This document shows, in pieces, positions 24,135 to 31,229 of a DNA stretch of 61,519 nucleotides. Every line of letters begins with the position of its first letter. Position 1 is the first letter of the stretch. The notes below the pieces were generated by a model. The model made no database searches, was not told the DNA's origin, and saw only the letters and a list, made by a program, of their open reading frames with translations. Both the position numbers and the translations under genes were made by a program. This stretch comes from Rhodocyclaceae bacterium (lineage in GTDB: Bacteria > Pseudomonadota > Gammaproteobacteria > Burkholderiales > Rhodocyclaceae), in assembly GCA_006218025.1 (NCBI GenBank), contig VBWA01000013.1, forward strand, positions 1 through 61,519, in the 5' to 3' direction.

Positions 24135-24992
24135 ATGGCACCCCCTGACGCAATCCTGCAGCAAGAGCGCAATGAGCCCAATGCGCCCGATGCCACGTTC
24201 GCCGCCAACGCCCAACTCGGGCAACTGTCGGATGCCACCCCTGACACCATGAGTTTGCACACCAAGGACGCCTATCGGATCTTTACCGGCCGTGGCGCGG
24301 ATGGCGCGGGCAAGCTGCCGCCGATTCCTGGGGGTAGGCGCTTTGCGGCGGTCCTCAAATCCATCTGGCACCTGTCGGCGAACGACAACCCTTACGCCGA
24401 CTGGATTCTGATCCGGATGTACGAGGGTCTGGTCGCGATTCGCGCGCATCTGAGCCGCGTGATCACGGCGCGCGAGGAAGCCATCGAGCTTCTCAAGCGC
24501 AAGGGCCTGTCGCTGGCCGTGATGGGGTCGCGCAGCCCCAAGACCGTCGAGCTCGGGTTTCGCAGCCCCTACGGCTACGCCACGGCGGAGGCAATCGTCG
24601 AGTTCGACTACTACGTGCGCATGATCAAGACCCTGATCCACAAGGATCGCATGAGCGATGACGAGGGCAGGGCGGCGATTCGTGAAGTCGGCCGAGAGTT
24701 GCGCGCCTTGTTCCTCGAACCGATCCGCTGGGAGCGGCATCTCCTGCGCGAGGAACTGCGGCAATTGAGCCGAAGCGACTTCCTGCCTGGAGCGGACGCG
24801 CTCGCGCAGCAGCGTGTGCGCGCGGTGGTCGCACTGTTCGGTGAAGTTCCGCGCAAGGTCTTTACCGGCGCGCAGGCACCCCGTCATACGCGGCGGCGCG
24901 TCAAGTTGAGCGAGGCCGAACTGCGCCTCCTCGAACAGGCGTCGCTCACCGCGGCCGAGGATATGCCGCAGTCGGACACGGAGTTGCTGTGA
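24135..24992 (+). CDS. TIGR03761 (PFL_4669) family ICE protein
   Basis: The 285-residue protein fits the PFL_4669 family found in every PFGI-1-type ICE core: LHTKDAYRIFTGR near 38, NDNPYADWILIRMYE near 85, and VELGFRSPYGYATAEAIVEFD in the middle. Its biochemical role is unknown; a replication or DNA-processing role is inferred from its constant place between the STY4528 and SSB genes. No membrane segment or signal peptide is seen. Confidence 0.85.
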   Translation: MAPPDAILQQERNEPNAPDATFAANAQLGQLSDATPDTMSLHTKDAYRIFTGRGADGAGKLPPIPGGRRFAAVLKSIWHLSANDNPYADWILIRMYEGLVAIRAHLSRVITAREEAIELLKRKGLSLAVMGSRSPKTVELGFRSPYGYATAEAIVEFDYYVRMIKTLIHKDRMSDDEGRAAIREVGRELRALFLEPIRWERHLLREELRQLSRSDFLPGADALAQQRVRAVVALFGEVPRKVFTGAQAPRHTRRRVKLSEAELRLLEQASLTAAEDMPQSDTELL

Positions 24993-25078
24993 GGTCGACG
25001 CCGGCGATCAGCGGGTTTCCGGCCCGGGCCTCGCAGCCCATCGGAATTCAATGAGTCAATCAACCAACGGAGGGTGCA

Positions 25079-25474
25079 ATGTCGAACGAGTTTAGTGGAA
25101 CCGGAAATGTGGGTGACCAGCCGCTCTTGAAGACGGTCATGGTCGGCAGCGAGGAACGGCAGGTCGCCGAGCTTCGGGTGTTCTTCGACGAATACCGCCA
25201 GGATGGCAAGGGCGGTCTGGAGCAGGCCGGTGGATTCTGGCTCGACGTCAATGTCTGGGGCGAACGACTTGCTGCGGAGGTCGCGCAGCTGGTAAAGAAG
25301 GGTGCGCGCGTGCATGTCATCGGCCGGCTCGCCGAAACCCAATGGACGGTAACGGCGACCGGTGAGGAGCGCAGCGCGCTGCATCTGAACGCCGACCATC
25401 TGTTCTTGAGTCTCACACGGCTGGCCGAGGCCAGGTTCAAGCCGCGGCGCGAGGCGGCCGAGGGCCGGGGCTGA
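25079..25474 (+). CDS. ssb: Single-stranded DNA-binding protein (element-encoded)
   Basis: The 131-residue protein has an OB fold: FSGTGNVGDQPLLK at the start, GGFWLDVNVWGERLAAEVAQLV in the middle and GARVHVIGRL before the last strands. The acidic C-terminal tip (DDDIPF-like) of chromosomal SSBs is missing; it ends in REAAEGRG. This is the SSB encoded in the ICE core and should coat single strands during element replication or transfer. It lies 3 bp before the next gene. Confidence 0.8.
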   Translation: MSNEFSGTGNVGDQPLLKTVMVGSEERQVAELRVFFDEYRQDGKGGLEQAGGFWLDVNVWGERLAAEVAQLVKKGARVHVIGRLAETQWTVTATGEERSALHLNADHLFLSLTRLAEARFKPRREAAEGRG

Positions 25475-25476
25475 GC

Positions 25477-25770
25477 GTGAGTGCCAGCGCTATGCCCGTC
25501 GACGCCGCAGCGGAGTTGGCTTGTTTCCCCAGCACCGAAGAGGTTCGCATGGTCCGCTCGATCGCGCTGCTGGCGCTCAAGGAAGCGGTACGCCACGGCA
25601 GGTGGGGTGCCTCCTTCCACGGATTTCGCGTTCAGGCCCAGCGGCAAGGCCCGGCACGGGGTTTCGCTGCCTTCACCGAGGTCAGCCTATCGGTGAGCCT
25701 TGGCCAGGCTGTTGTTGCGCGTTTTCGGGTAACAGCGAACTATGCCAGCGCAATGGAACCAAATGCATGA
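25477..25770 (+). CDS. Small hypothetical protein after SSB
   Basis: This is a 97-residue protein with a GTG start 3 bp after the ssb stop, so translational coupling is likely. No family is recognised. It is mixed alpha/beta with a basic segment near residues 40-50, and has no membrane segment. Coding-type base composition and tight spacing are the main support. Confidence 0.5.
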   Translation: MSASAMPVDAAAELACFPSTEEVRMVRSIALLALKEAVRHGRWGASFHGFRVQAQRQGPARGFAAFTEVSLSVSLGQAVVARFRVTANYASAMEPNA

Positions 25771-25912
25771 GCGATGGTCATCTGATTTGAATATGCGTTG
25801 CTCGACCCCCTGCCGCATGGCGGGCGTCGCGCAGAAGCTGCCGGTGTACCACGTTGGCTGCGTCAGCCCGATCGATGCACGTTACGCATCGCCCTTCGCT
25901 CGCGAGAGCGCC
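25771..25912. other. Short gap before the DUF3577 leader
   Basis: No gene is seen. It contains the hairpin-forming word TCGCTCGCGAGAGCG near 25895 and leads into the structured element at 25913. Confidence 0.35.
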
Positions 25913-25969
25913 AAAACCGGTGAGATCTCCTGAAAACCGGTGGCCGCAAGGCTCGGAGGTAGTCGTCAT
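25913..25969 (+). ncRNA. Structured RNA element, copy 1 (5' leader of DUF3577 gene)
   Basis: This 57-base unit is repeated imperfectly at 27089-27145. Both copies can form an outer stem (ATCTCC with GGAGGT here, using one wobble pair). Both also form an inner hairpin with a GNRA loop (GGCC-GCAA-GGCT here). CCTGAAA and CCGGTG are constant. The base changes between the copies keep the pairing, which is evidence for RNA rather than protein-level selection. Confidence 0.5.
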
Positions 25970-26009
25970 TGCTTCAACCCAGTCGGGGAGTTCCATCCCC
26001 GCTTGGGGC

Positions 26010-26044
26010 ATGGTCTCCCCATTTTTATGTGAAAAGGAGACCAT
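26010..26044 (+). promoter_or_regulatory. SD-sequestering hairpin, DUF3577 leader
   Basis: ATGGTCTCC (26010-26018) is the exact complement of GGAGACCAT (26036-26044), which holds the ribosome binding site of the gene starting at 26046. The loop is T-rich (CCATTTTTATG). Pairing would block translation. Confidence 0.55.
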
Positions 26045-26045
26045 C

Positions 26046-26486
26046 GTGTCCAATCAAGCGGAAGCAACCAATCAGTCGTCGTTCTTCAATCTGCACGTCG
26101 AAGGTGTCGGCTATCTCAATCGCGTGCGCCGGGTGAAACCGAAGAAGGGCCAGGAGTTTCTGGCCTGCACCGTGTCCGCGATGCGTGGCAGTACCGATGA
26201 CATCGCTTACACCAAGTTCGATTGCAAGGTGAGCGGCGCCGAGGCGCAGAAGATCGTCAAGATGCTGGAGGCCGATGTCGCGGCCGAGAAGACCGTGATC
26301 ATCGGCTTCAAGATCGCCGACATCTATCCCGAAATGTTCACCTTCGAGAAAGGTGACAGGAAGGGAGAGCTGGGCGTCAGCATCAAGGGTCGTCTGCTGC
26401 GGGTCAAGTTCGCCAAGATCAACGGCGAGTCGCTCGACCTGCCGCAACCGGCATACCCGAGTGACGTCGAGAGCGCCGCAGCCTAG
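26046..26486 (+). CDS. STY4534-family ICE replication protein (DUF3577)
   Basis: The GTG at 26046 follows AAAGGAGA and gives 146 residues. The protein matches DUF3577: FFNLHVEGVGYLNRVRRV near residue 12, FLACTVSAMRGS and TKFDCKVSGAEAQKI in the middle, and IKGRLLRVKFAKING near the end. It has an OB-like strand pattern and is annotated as an ICE replication protein in this element class. It is preceded by the structured element at 25913 and the hairpin at 26010, so translation is probably regulated. Confidence 0.82.
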   Translation: MSNQAEATNQSSFFNLHVEGVGYLNRVRRVKPKKGQEFLACTVSAMRGSTDDIAYTKFDCKVSGAEAQKIVKMLEADVAAEKTVIIGFKIADIYPEMFTFEKGDRKGELGVSIKGRLLRVKFAKINGESLDLPQPAYPSDVESAAA

Positions 26487-26525
26487 TCGTTCGCATCAGA
26501 CCTCAGTTTCGTTAATTTTCGTTAC

Positions 26526-26583
26526 CCCCAGGGGAGATATCTCTCTTCTGGGGAGCGGTCTCCCCATTTTCTTGTGGAGACCG
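26526..26583 (+). promoter_or_regulatory. SD-sequestering hairpin, first 32-residue peptide leader
   Basis: CGGTCTCC (26556-26563) is complementary to GGAGACCG (26576-26583), the ribosome binding site of the peptide at 26586. An alternative stem pairs CCCCAG (26526-26531) with CTGGGG (26548-26553). The loop is T-rich (CCATTTTCTTGT), as in the DUF3577 and radC leaders. Confidence 0.5.
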
Positions 26584-26585
26584 TC

Positions 26586-26684
26586 ATGAAAGAAGCCCTG
26601 TTCAACGTCGTCACCGACCTGAAGCTCATGGTCATGATCATCGTTCTTTCCCAGGTCATCGCGCTCGCCAAGGTGATCGCCTGA
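26586..26684 (+). CDS. 32-residue membrane peptide, copy 1
   Basis: A short frame starts with ATG 7 bases after GGAGA. The peptide begins MKEALFNVVTDLK and continues as a hydrophobic helix of about 17 residues rich in Val, Ile and Leu. It is closely similar to the peptide encoded at 26777. An amphipathic start followed by one membrane helix suggests insertion in the inner membrane. The function is unknown. Confidence 0.6.
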   Translation: MKEALFNVVTDLKLMVMIIVLSQVIALAKVIA

Positions 26685-26699
26685 CCTAGTTCGGAAACC

Positions 26700-26770
26700 T
26701 CTCCTTCGGGCGGGGTTTTCACCTGTGGGCCAACCCAGAGGTGAAAACCCCGCCAACCAACTGAAGGAGA
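26700..26770 (+). promoter_or_regulatory. Long hairpin and anti-SD, second 32-residue peptide leader
   Basis: A perfect 16-bp stem (26709-26724 with 26739-26754) is enclosed by TCTCCTTC (26700-26707) pairing with GAAGGAGA (26763-26770), the ribosome binding site of the peptide at 26777. The fold differs from the neighbouring leaders but hides the same site. Confidence 0.5.
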
Positions 26771-26776
26771 AACGCC

Positions 26777-26875
26777 ATGAAGCAAGCCCTGTGGAACGTC
26801 GTCACCAACCTGAAGATCATGGTGCTGTGCATCGTGGTTTCCCAACTCATCGCCATCGTCAAGATCCTGCCTTGA
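26777..26875 (+). CDS. 32-residue membrane peptide, copy 2
   Basis: The peptide begins MKQALWNVVTNLK and continues as one hydrophobic helix ending VKILP. About 20 of 32 residues match copy 1 at 26586, with most changes conservative. It has its own AAGGAGA site. Two tandem copies with different leaders but the same protein design are strong evidence that both are real genes. Confidence 0.6.
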   Translation: MKQALWNVVTNLKIMVLCIVVSQLIAIVKILP

Positions 26876-27088
26876 GGCACTTCAGCCCGCAGTCGGCCCG
26901 CAGTCATCCATTTGCGTCTGGGTCGTGGCGATTGTGATCAATTTTCCGGAGCCCCTCGCCAGAGGGGCTCTACCCAAGCCGTGGTGCACCACGGTTTGGG
27001 TAGAGATCCTTCCGGATCGTCCGGCCTGGCCGGGCGCTCGATTGATGTTGTTTGCTGTGTCACCACTGCCCTCAGGCAGTGCCCTTGA
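26876..27088 (+). other. Hairpin-rich gap upstream of radC
   Basis: No gene is seen. Three successive hairpins occupy 26949-27018: a 9-bp stem (26949-26957/26962-26970), a stem of about 15 bp with a TGCA loop (26970-26984/26989-27003) and GATCC-TTCC-GGATC (27005-27018). CCGGCCTGGCCGG follows at 27021. The density of folds suggests a non-coding RNA or a processed leader. Confidence 0.45.
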
Positions 27089-27145
27089 AAACCGGCCTCA
27101 TCTCCTGAAAGCCGGTGACCGAAAGGTCTGGAGATAAACGTCATC
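27089..27145 (+). ncRNA. Structured RNA element, copy 2 (upstream of radC)
   Basis: This is the second copy of the 57-base unit at 25913. The outer stem is ATCTCC with GGAGAT (perfect here), and the inner hairpin is GACC-GAAA-GGTC. Compared with copy 1, the inner stem changes a G-C pair to A-T and a G-T pair to G-C, with another GNRA loop. This is compensatory change. Confidence 0.5.
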
Positions 27146-27270
27146 CATCAAGTTGTAGCAGTGGTCCGCCGGACCGATTTCACGCTTGGACTCGCGTCCA
27201 GAGCAATGGTCGTGATTGAGCAGTTTGTAGGTTTTTCAACCCTCGGGGAATGTCTCTTCCCCCAAGGGGA

Positions 27271-27303
27271 GGTGTTCCCCTTTCTTTTGCAAAGGAGAAC
27301 ACC
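27271..27303 (+). promoter_or_regulatory. SD-sequestering hairpin, radC leader
   Basis: GGTGTTC (27271-27277) pairs with GAACACC (27297-27303). After one mismatch CC pairs with the GG of the AAGGAG site. The T-rich loop TTTCTTTTGC and the preceding CCCC match the other leaders. Upstream, AAGGGGA/TTCCCCTT (27264-27282) can form an alternative terminator-like hairpin followed by TTCTTTT. Confidence 0.5.
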
Positions 27304-27897
27304 GTGAGTCAAATGATTGAAGTGATGTCGGACGTCGATCTGCTCGGCATGATGGTCGGCAGCAAGACCGCCGCACGCATGCTGCAGGACGCGGGTGGCA
27401 GGCTGTCGACGCTGCTGAATGTGTGCCCGGCAAGTTACGAACCTGAACCGAGGGTCAAGACGAAGCTGCTGGTGGCAAAGGAACTGGTGCGGCGTTCTCT
27501 TATGGAGACGATGCGCCAGCGAGATGTTCTGGCTTCACCGGAAAGTGTGCGCGATTACCTGCGCATGACGCTGGCGGGACGGGACTACGAGGTATTCATG
27601 GTCCTGTTCCTGGACGCTCAGAACCGCATCCTCGAAGCCGAGGAAATGTTTCGCGGCACCCTGACACAAACCAGCGTGTATCCGCGGGAAGTCGTCAAGA
27701 GGAGCCTCGTCGTCAACGCGGCGGCGGTGATCTTCGCCCACAACCATCCATCGGGTGTCGGTGAAGCAAGTCGTGCCGACGAGTTGCTGACGCAGTCCTT
27801 GAAGCAGGCCCTGGCTTTGGTCGACGTCAAGGTACTGGATCATTTCCTTATCGCGGGAAGCGGTGTCATGAGTTTCGCTGAAAGGGGACTGTTATGA
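27304..27897 (+). CDS. radC: RadC-family JAB-domain protein (ICE type)
   Basis: The GTG at 27304 follows AAAGGAG and gives 197 residues. The JAB/MPN metal site is complete: HNHPSGVGEASRAD near residue 145 supplies the His-x-His...Asp ligands, with an upstream Glu in LEAEEMFRGTL. The helix-hairpin-helix part of chromosomal RadC is shortened to about 60 residues. Such short RadC proteins are common on ICEs and plasmids; the activity is unproven. Its leader carries the structured element and an anti-SD hairpin. Confidence 0.85.
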   Translation: MSQMIEVMSDVDLLGMMVGSKTAARMLQDAGGRLSTLLNVCPASYEPEPRVKTKLLVAKELVRRSLMETMRQRDVLASPESVRDYLRMTLAGRDYEVFMVLFLDAQNRILEAEEMFRGTLTQTSVYPREVVKRSLVVNAAAVIFAHNHPSGVGEASRADELLTQSLKQALALVDVKVLDHFLIAGSGVMSFAERGLL

Positions 27898-27933
27898 AAC
27901 CCACTTCAGCTATGCGCATGGAGAGCTGACAGC

Positions 27934-28179
27934 ATGAGAACTTTGCTCTCCACTCGCCGCGCCACGTTCTATCGGCTTGTCCGACAAGCCGACGAGTTGT
28001 CGTCGAAATGGCTGGAAGACGTGCTCAAGGACAAGACTCGCAACAGTGGGCATTTCAGTGCATTGGCTCGACTGGCCTGTCTGCGAATTCTGGTCTGTCG
28101 AGACTACGGCATCAACAGCCCTTCGGGATTGCCATATCCGCAGCGGAAGAAAGCTGTTCGTGCGGCGCTCGGCATCTGA
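27934..28179 (+). CDS. Small basic hypothetical protein
   Basis: The 81-residue protein starts 36 bp after radC with GGAG upstream. It is helical and rich in Arg and Leu, with RRATFYRLVRQADELSSKWLEDVL at its N-terminal half. No family is recognised. The place between radC and the DUF932 gene and the coding-type composition give moderate support. Confidence 0.45.
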   Translation: MRTLLSTRRATFYRLVRQADELSSKWLEDVLKDKTRNSGHFSALARLACLRILVCRDYGINSPSGLPYPQRKKAVRAALGI

Positions 28180-28415
28180 GCGCGGTCCATTCACGCCTCG
28201 ATCACGCGCTCTCATTTGCGGAATGTGGACTGGTGTAGTTCTGTAGTACTGCCTGAAGGGGTGCATTCCCTCCTGGCAGCCATGTAAGCGGCGCGACGCG
28301 AGTCGCGCCGACCGTCCGGTCCGGAATCCTCCGAGCCGGTTTAGTGACCCCAGCGGGGATGTTGCAGCCCCCGCCCGGGGTCTGCCGTCCCCGCTTTTCT
28401 TTTGGAGTAATTGAT
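28180..28415 (+). promoter_or_regulatory. Leader region of the DUF932 gene
   Basis: This 236-bp region has an 8-bp hairpin with a GCGA loop (28290-28309). A second stem, AGCGGGGA (28352-28359) with TCCCCGCT (28388-28395), is followed by TTTCTTTTGGAG. The T-rich stretch and GGAG resemble the DUF3577 and radC leaders, but no anti-SD complement is seen. A terminator-like attenuator is possible. Confidence 0.4.
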
Positions 28416-29483
28416 ATGAAAAGCGGACGTTCTCTGGTAAATCTGGCGCAGGAACTCGAGCGCCAACTCGCGACGAAGCAGGATCTGGTGGTGCCTTCGT
28501 CGCTCTTGCAATGCCACACCGAAGAGGGTGGCGAATTGAAGATGATCGTCGATTCCAAGCGCGGTGATGGTGGCGAGTATGGGGTAACCGACCTCGCACG
28601 CCGCCAGCTCGCTGAAAAGTTGAAGATTCCGTTCGCGTACTTCGAACGCATGCGGACGGAGCAACCGGGTCTTCTCGACCGTAACGTCAATACATGGCTG
28701 CAAACCGACACGGAGCGAAGGATGATTCGTACGTTGGATGGGCGGGTGCGCGCGGTGCTGTCCGACCGCTATCGCCGCCTGGACAACTTCGATCTGGCGG
28801 AGAATGTGCTGCCGATTCTGCAGCGGCTTGACGGTGCACGCTTCGAATCGGTCGAACTGACCGAGACGAAGATGTACCTTAAGGTCGTTACGCCACGTGT
28901 CGAGTTCGAGATTGCGCCTGGAGATGTCGTCCAGGCAGGTATTGTGATCACCAACTCGGAAGTCGGTCACGGCATGCTTTCGGTGCAGCCTTTGGTCTAT
29001 CGCCTGATATGCAGCAATGGCCTGATTGCGTCGGATCGTGCATTGCGCAAGACGCACGTCGGACGCACGCTGCAATCGGAACAGGAGGCGATCACCGTCT
29101 TCCGGGACGATACGCTGGCGGCAGACGACAAGGCCTTCTTCCTGAAGGTGCGGGACGTGGTCGAGGCGGCGGTTTCCGAGGCGACGTTTCGGCAGGTGGC
29201 GCAGAAGATGCAGAAGACGTTGGGCATCAAGCTCACCGGCGATCCCGTCAAGGCTGTCGAGGTGCTGGCCAACCGTTACACGCTCAACGAAACTGAACGT
29301 GCCGGCGTGCTGCGGCACCTCATTGTCGAAGGCGATCTCTCCGCCTATGGGCTGGTCAATGCCGTCACGCACTACTCGCATGACGTCAAGGACTATGACC
29401 GGGCGACGGAGTTCGAAGCGCTGGGGGGCAGGTTGATTGAACTGTCGTCCAGCGAGTGGGCGGAAGTGGCGGAAGCGGCTTGA
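28416..29483 (+). CDS. DUF932-family phage/plasmid-like protein
   Basis: From the ATG at 28416 (TTGGAG upstream) the protein has 355 residues. It shows the DUF932 pattern, with RAVLSDRYRRLDNFDLAENVLPIL near 110, a central VTPRVEFEIAPGDVVQAGIVITNSEVG strand region, and SNGLIASDRALRKTHVGR near 205. DUF932 (TIGR03299) proteins are frequent on plasmids, phages and ICEs. The role is unknown. A strong terminator follows at 29547. Confidence 0.82.
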   Translation: MKSGRSLVNLAQELERQLATKQDLVVPSSLLQCHTEEGGELKMIVDSKRGDGGEYGVTDLARRQLAEKLKIPFAYFERMRTEQPGLLDRNVNTWLQTDTERRMIRTLDGRVRAVLSDRYRRLDNFDLAENVLPILQRLDGARFESVELTETKMYLKVVTPRVEFEIAPGDVVQAGIVITNSEVGHGMLSVQPLVYRLICSNGLIASDRALRKTHVGRTLQSEQEAITVFRDDTLAADDKAFFLKVRDVVEAAVSEATFRQVAQKMQKTLGIKLTGDPVKAVEVLANRYTLNETERAGVLRHLIVEGDLSAYGLVNAVTHYSHDVKDYDRATEFEALGGRLIELSSSEWAEVAEAA

Positions 29484-29546
29484 TTGCTTCGGTCGCGTCC
29501 AGTAATGGGGCTTCGATGCCCCTTGACTGCCCGGCAGGGTGGTTGT

Positions 29547-29586
29547 GAAATCGGTGCAGCCTCACGGCTGCACCGATTTCCTTTTT
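29547..29586 (+). terminator. Strong intrinsic terminator after the DUF932 gene
   Basis: A perfect 15-bp stem (29547-29561 with 29566-29580, loop TCAC) is followed by CTTTTT. It separates the ICE replication transcript from the VapBC-type module. Confidence 0.85.
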
Positions 29587-29742
29587 GTTGTGGGTATCGT
29601 GAGCGTCTTCGGCCGGGGTATCTGGATTTTCCTGTATCGGTGCGTATTGCTGACCAGATGCAGGCAAAAGTGGTAATGCTCCTTGGCCAATGGTGATCAT
29701 CGTGCTACGATGTATCTACACGTATCAACTAGCGAGGTAGTT

Positions 29743-29991
29743 ATGAGACTGCAACTGGCGAAATGGGGCAACAGTCTGGCAGTTCGTCTGCCGGTGGAAT
29801 GCACGCGCGCTGCCGGGTTGCGCGAGGGCGATACCGTCGAGGCGGAAGTGACACCGATCGGCGAGATCAAGCTGACGCCGGCGCAGCCGTTCGACAAGGC
29901 GGCATTCATCAAGCGCCTGCGCAAGTTGCGGGCAACCATGCCGATGACGACGACGACCGTTCAAATGATGCGTCAGGAGGATCGGTACTGA
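29743..29991 (+). CDS. AbrB/MazE/VapB-family antitoxin
   Basis: The ATG at 29743 (GAGGTAG upstream) gives 82 residues with the swapped-hairpin AbrB motif LAKWGNSLAVRLPVE, GLREGDTVEAEV, and a C-terminal toxin-binding tail. It overlaps the PIN toxin gene by one base (TGATG). It should repress the operon and mask the PIN active site. Confidence 0.85.
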   Translation: MRLQLAKWGNSLAVRLPVECTRAAGLREGDTVEAEVTPIGEIKLTPAQPFDKAAFIKRLRKLRATMPMTTTTVQMMRQEDRY

Positions 29992-30416
29992 TGATCTATC
30001 TGGACACCAGCGCGGCGGTTCCGATGTTCGTCCCGGAGCCGGCGAGCCCCGCAATCGAGGCCTGGTTTGAGTCCTGCGTCGAACCCCTGGTATCGTCTGA
30101 CTGGATAGTGACGGAGTTCTCGAGTGCGTTGTCCATCAAGGTTCGAAAAGGGGAAATCAGTGCCAAGCAGGCGCAGGCTGCATGGAAGGACTTCGACACT
30201 TTCTGTAAGTCTGGTTTGCGTTTGTTGCCGGTGAGCCGAAAAGCCTTTACAGAGGCGGCTGGGATGGCGCGGAATGCGGCAAGCGGTTTGCGCTCTGGTG
30301 ATGCCCTGCACCTGGCGATGGCGCTTGAAGCTGGCGCCACAGGGATTGCAACGGCAGACGAGACGCTGGCGAAGAACGCGAAAGCGAGCGGCTTGGCGGT
30401 AAGCCAGATAACCTGA
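29991..30416 (+). CDS. VapC-like PIN-domain toxin
   Basis: The 141-residue protein has PIN-domain acidic residues in order: Asp in YLDTSAAVP (residue 5), Glu in VTEFSSAL (about 41), and Asp in SGDALHLAMALE (about 103), with a late TADETL segment. PIN toxins cleave tRNA or rRNA using Mg2+. It is partnered with the AbrB-type antitoxin upstream. As part of the island it may stabilise the element. Confidence 0.87.
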   Translation: MIYLDTSAAVPMFVPEPASPAIEAWFESCVEPLVSSDWIVTEFSSALSIKVRKGEISAKQAQAAWKDFDTFCKSGLRLLPVSRKAFTEAAGMARNAASGLRSGDALHLAMALEAGATGIATADETLAKNAKASGLAVSQIT

Positions 30417-30430
30417 CTGTTTCTCAGCTC

Positions 30431-30733
30431 ATGACCCGATCCGAGCTCGTTGACCGGCTGCATTCCCGCGTTCCAACGCTTACTCATGAAGACGCCAAGT
30501 CCGTGGTCGACGTGATTCTTGAGGCCATTACACGCAGTCTGGTAGCCGACAGTCGCGTTGAGATTCGTGGTTTCGGCAGCTTCAGCCTGAGCTACCGGCA
30601 GCCGCGGGTTGGGCGCAATCCGAAGTCGGGTGAAAAGGTTCAGATTCCGGGAAAGTACGCCGCCTATTTCAAGGCTGGAAAAGAGATGCGGGAGGGCGTG
30701 AATTCCCGATTGGTCAAACGCGAATCCAAATAG
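30431..30733 (+). CDS. HU/IHF-family DNA-bending protein
   Basis: The 100-residue protein has the IHF-beta-like order: MTRSELVDRL, an EIRGFGSFSL strand, and the DNA-intercalating arm RVGRNPKSGEKV. It probably bends DNA at the element's origin or attachment sites. It lies 14 bp after the PIN toxin, but it is unclear whether they share a transcript. Confidence 0.85.
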   Translation: MTRSELVDRLHSRVPTLTHEDAKSVVDVILEAITRSLVADSRVEIRGFGSFSLSYRQPRVGRNPKSGEKVQIPGKYAAYFKAGKEMREGVNSRLVKRESK

Positions 30734-31229
30734 CTTTGTTATGGGCGGCCAACGAACCGTAGTTACTTCCCTCCCAGGTGACAAGGTAGGCTCATCCAGT
30801 GAGCTTATGCGCCCTGATACTGCCTAAATTACGTCGCAAATGAACTGGCGGTTGGCTCTCGGCAGAACTCGATCTTGGCCTTCCAATGAAATTTTCGGGA
30901 AATGCGCCGCGGGCTCGTGCCAAAAATGCCTTGGCCCGTGGAGTGCTGCTGTAGGTTGCCCTCAATGGTGAAATGCACTCTAGAATTCAGCTATTGAAAT
31001 ACGCGTCGAAAGAGACTGTTTAGATCGGAAGATTCGTGACCTGCCAATGCATGAAACTCAAGGCTGTAACAACTATTTTCTGCGGCGAATCAATAGCTCT
31101 GATGGGTCCGGCGGCTGCGGCTAGGGTCGATCTCACCAAAATACATAGTTTAAGAGATAGTTTTTTCGTCAACCATTGCGGTGATTGGGACCTGCCGGTT
31201 CCGCCGACCAACCTGAATACGAGCCCTGA
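30734..31229. other. Gap upstream of the cargo operon
   Basis: No supported gene lies in these 496 bp. A 66-codon frame at 31036-31236 has no protein-like signature. The stretch is more AT-rich than the ICE core, marking a composition change into the cargo operon, and must hold that operon's promoter. I could not single out one promoter. Confidence 0.45.
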
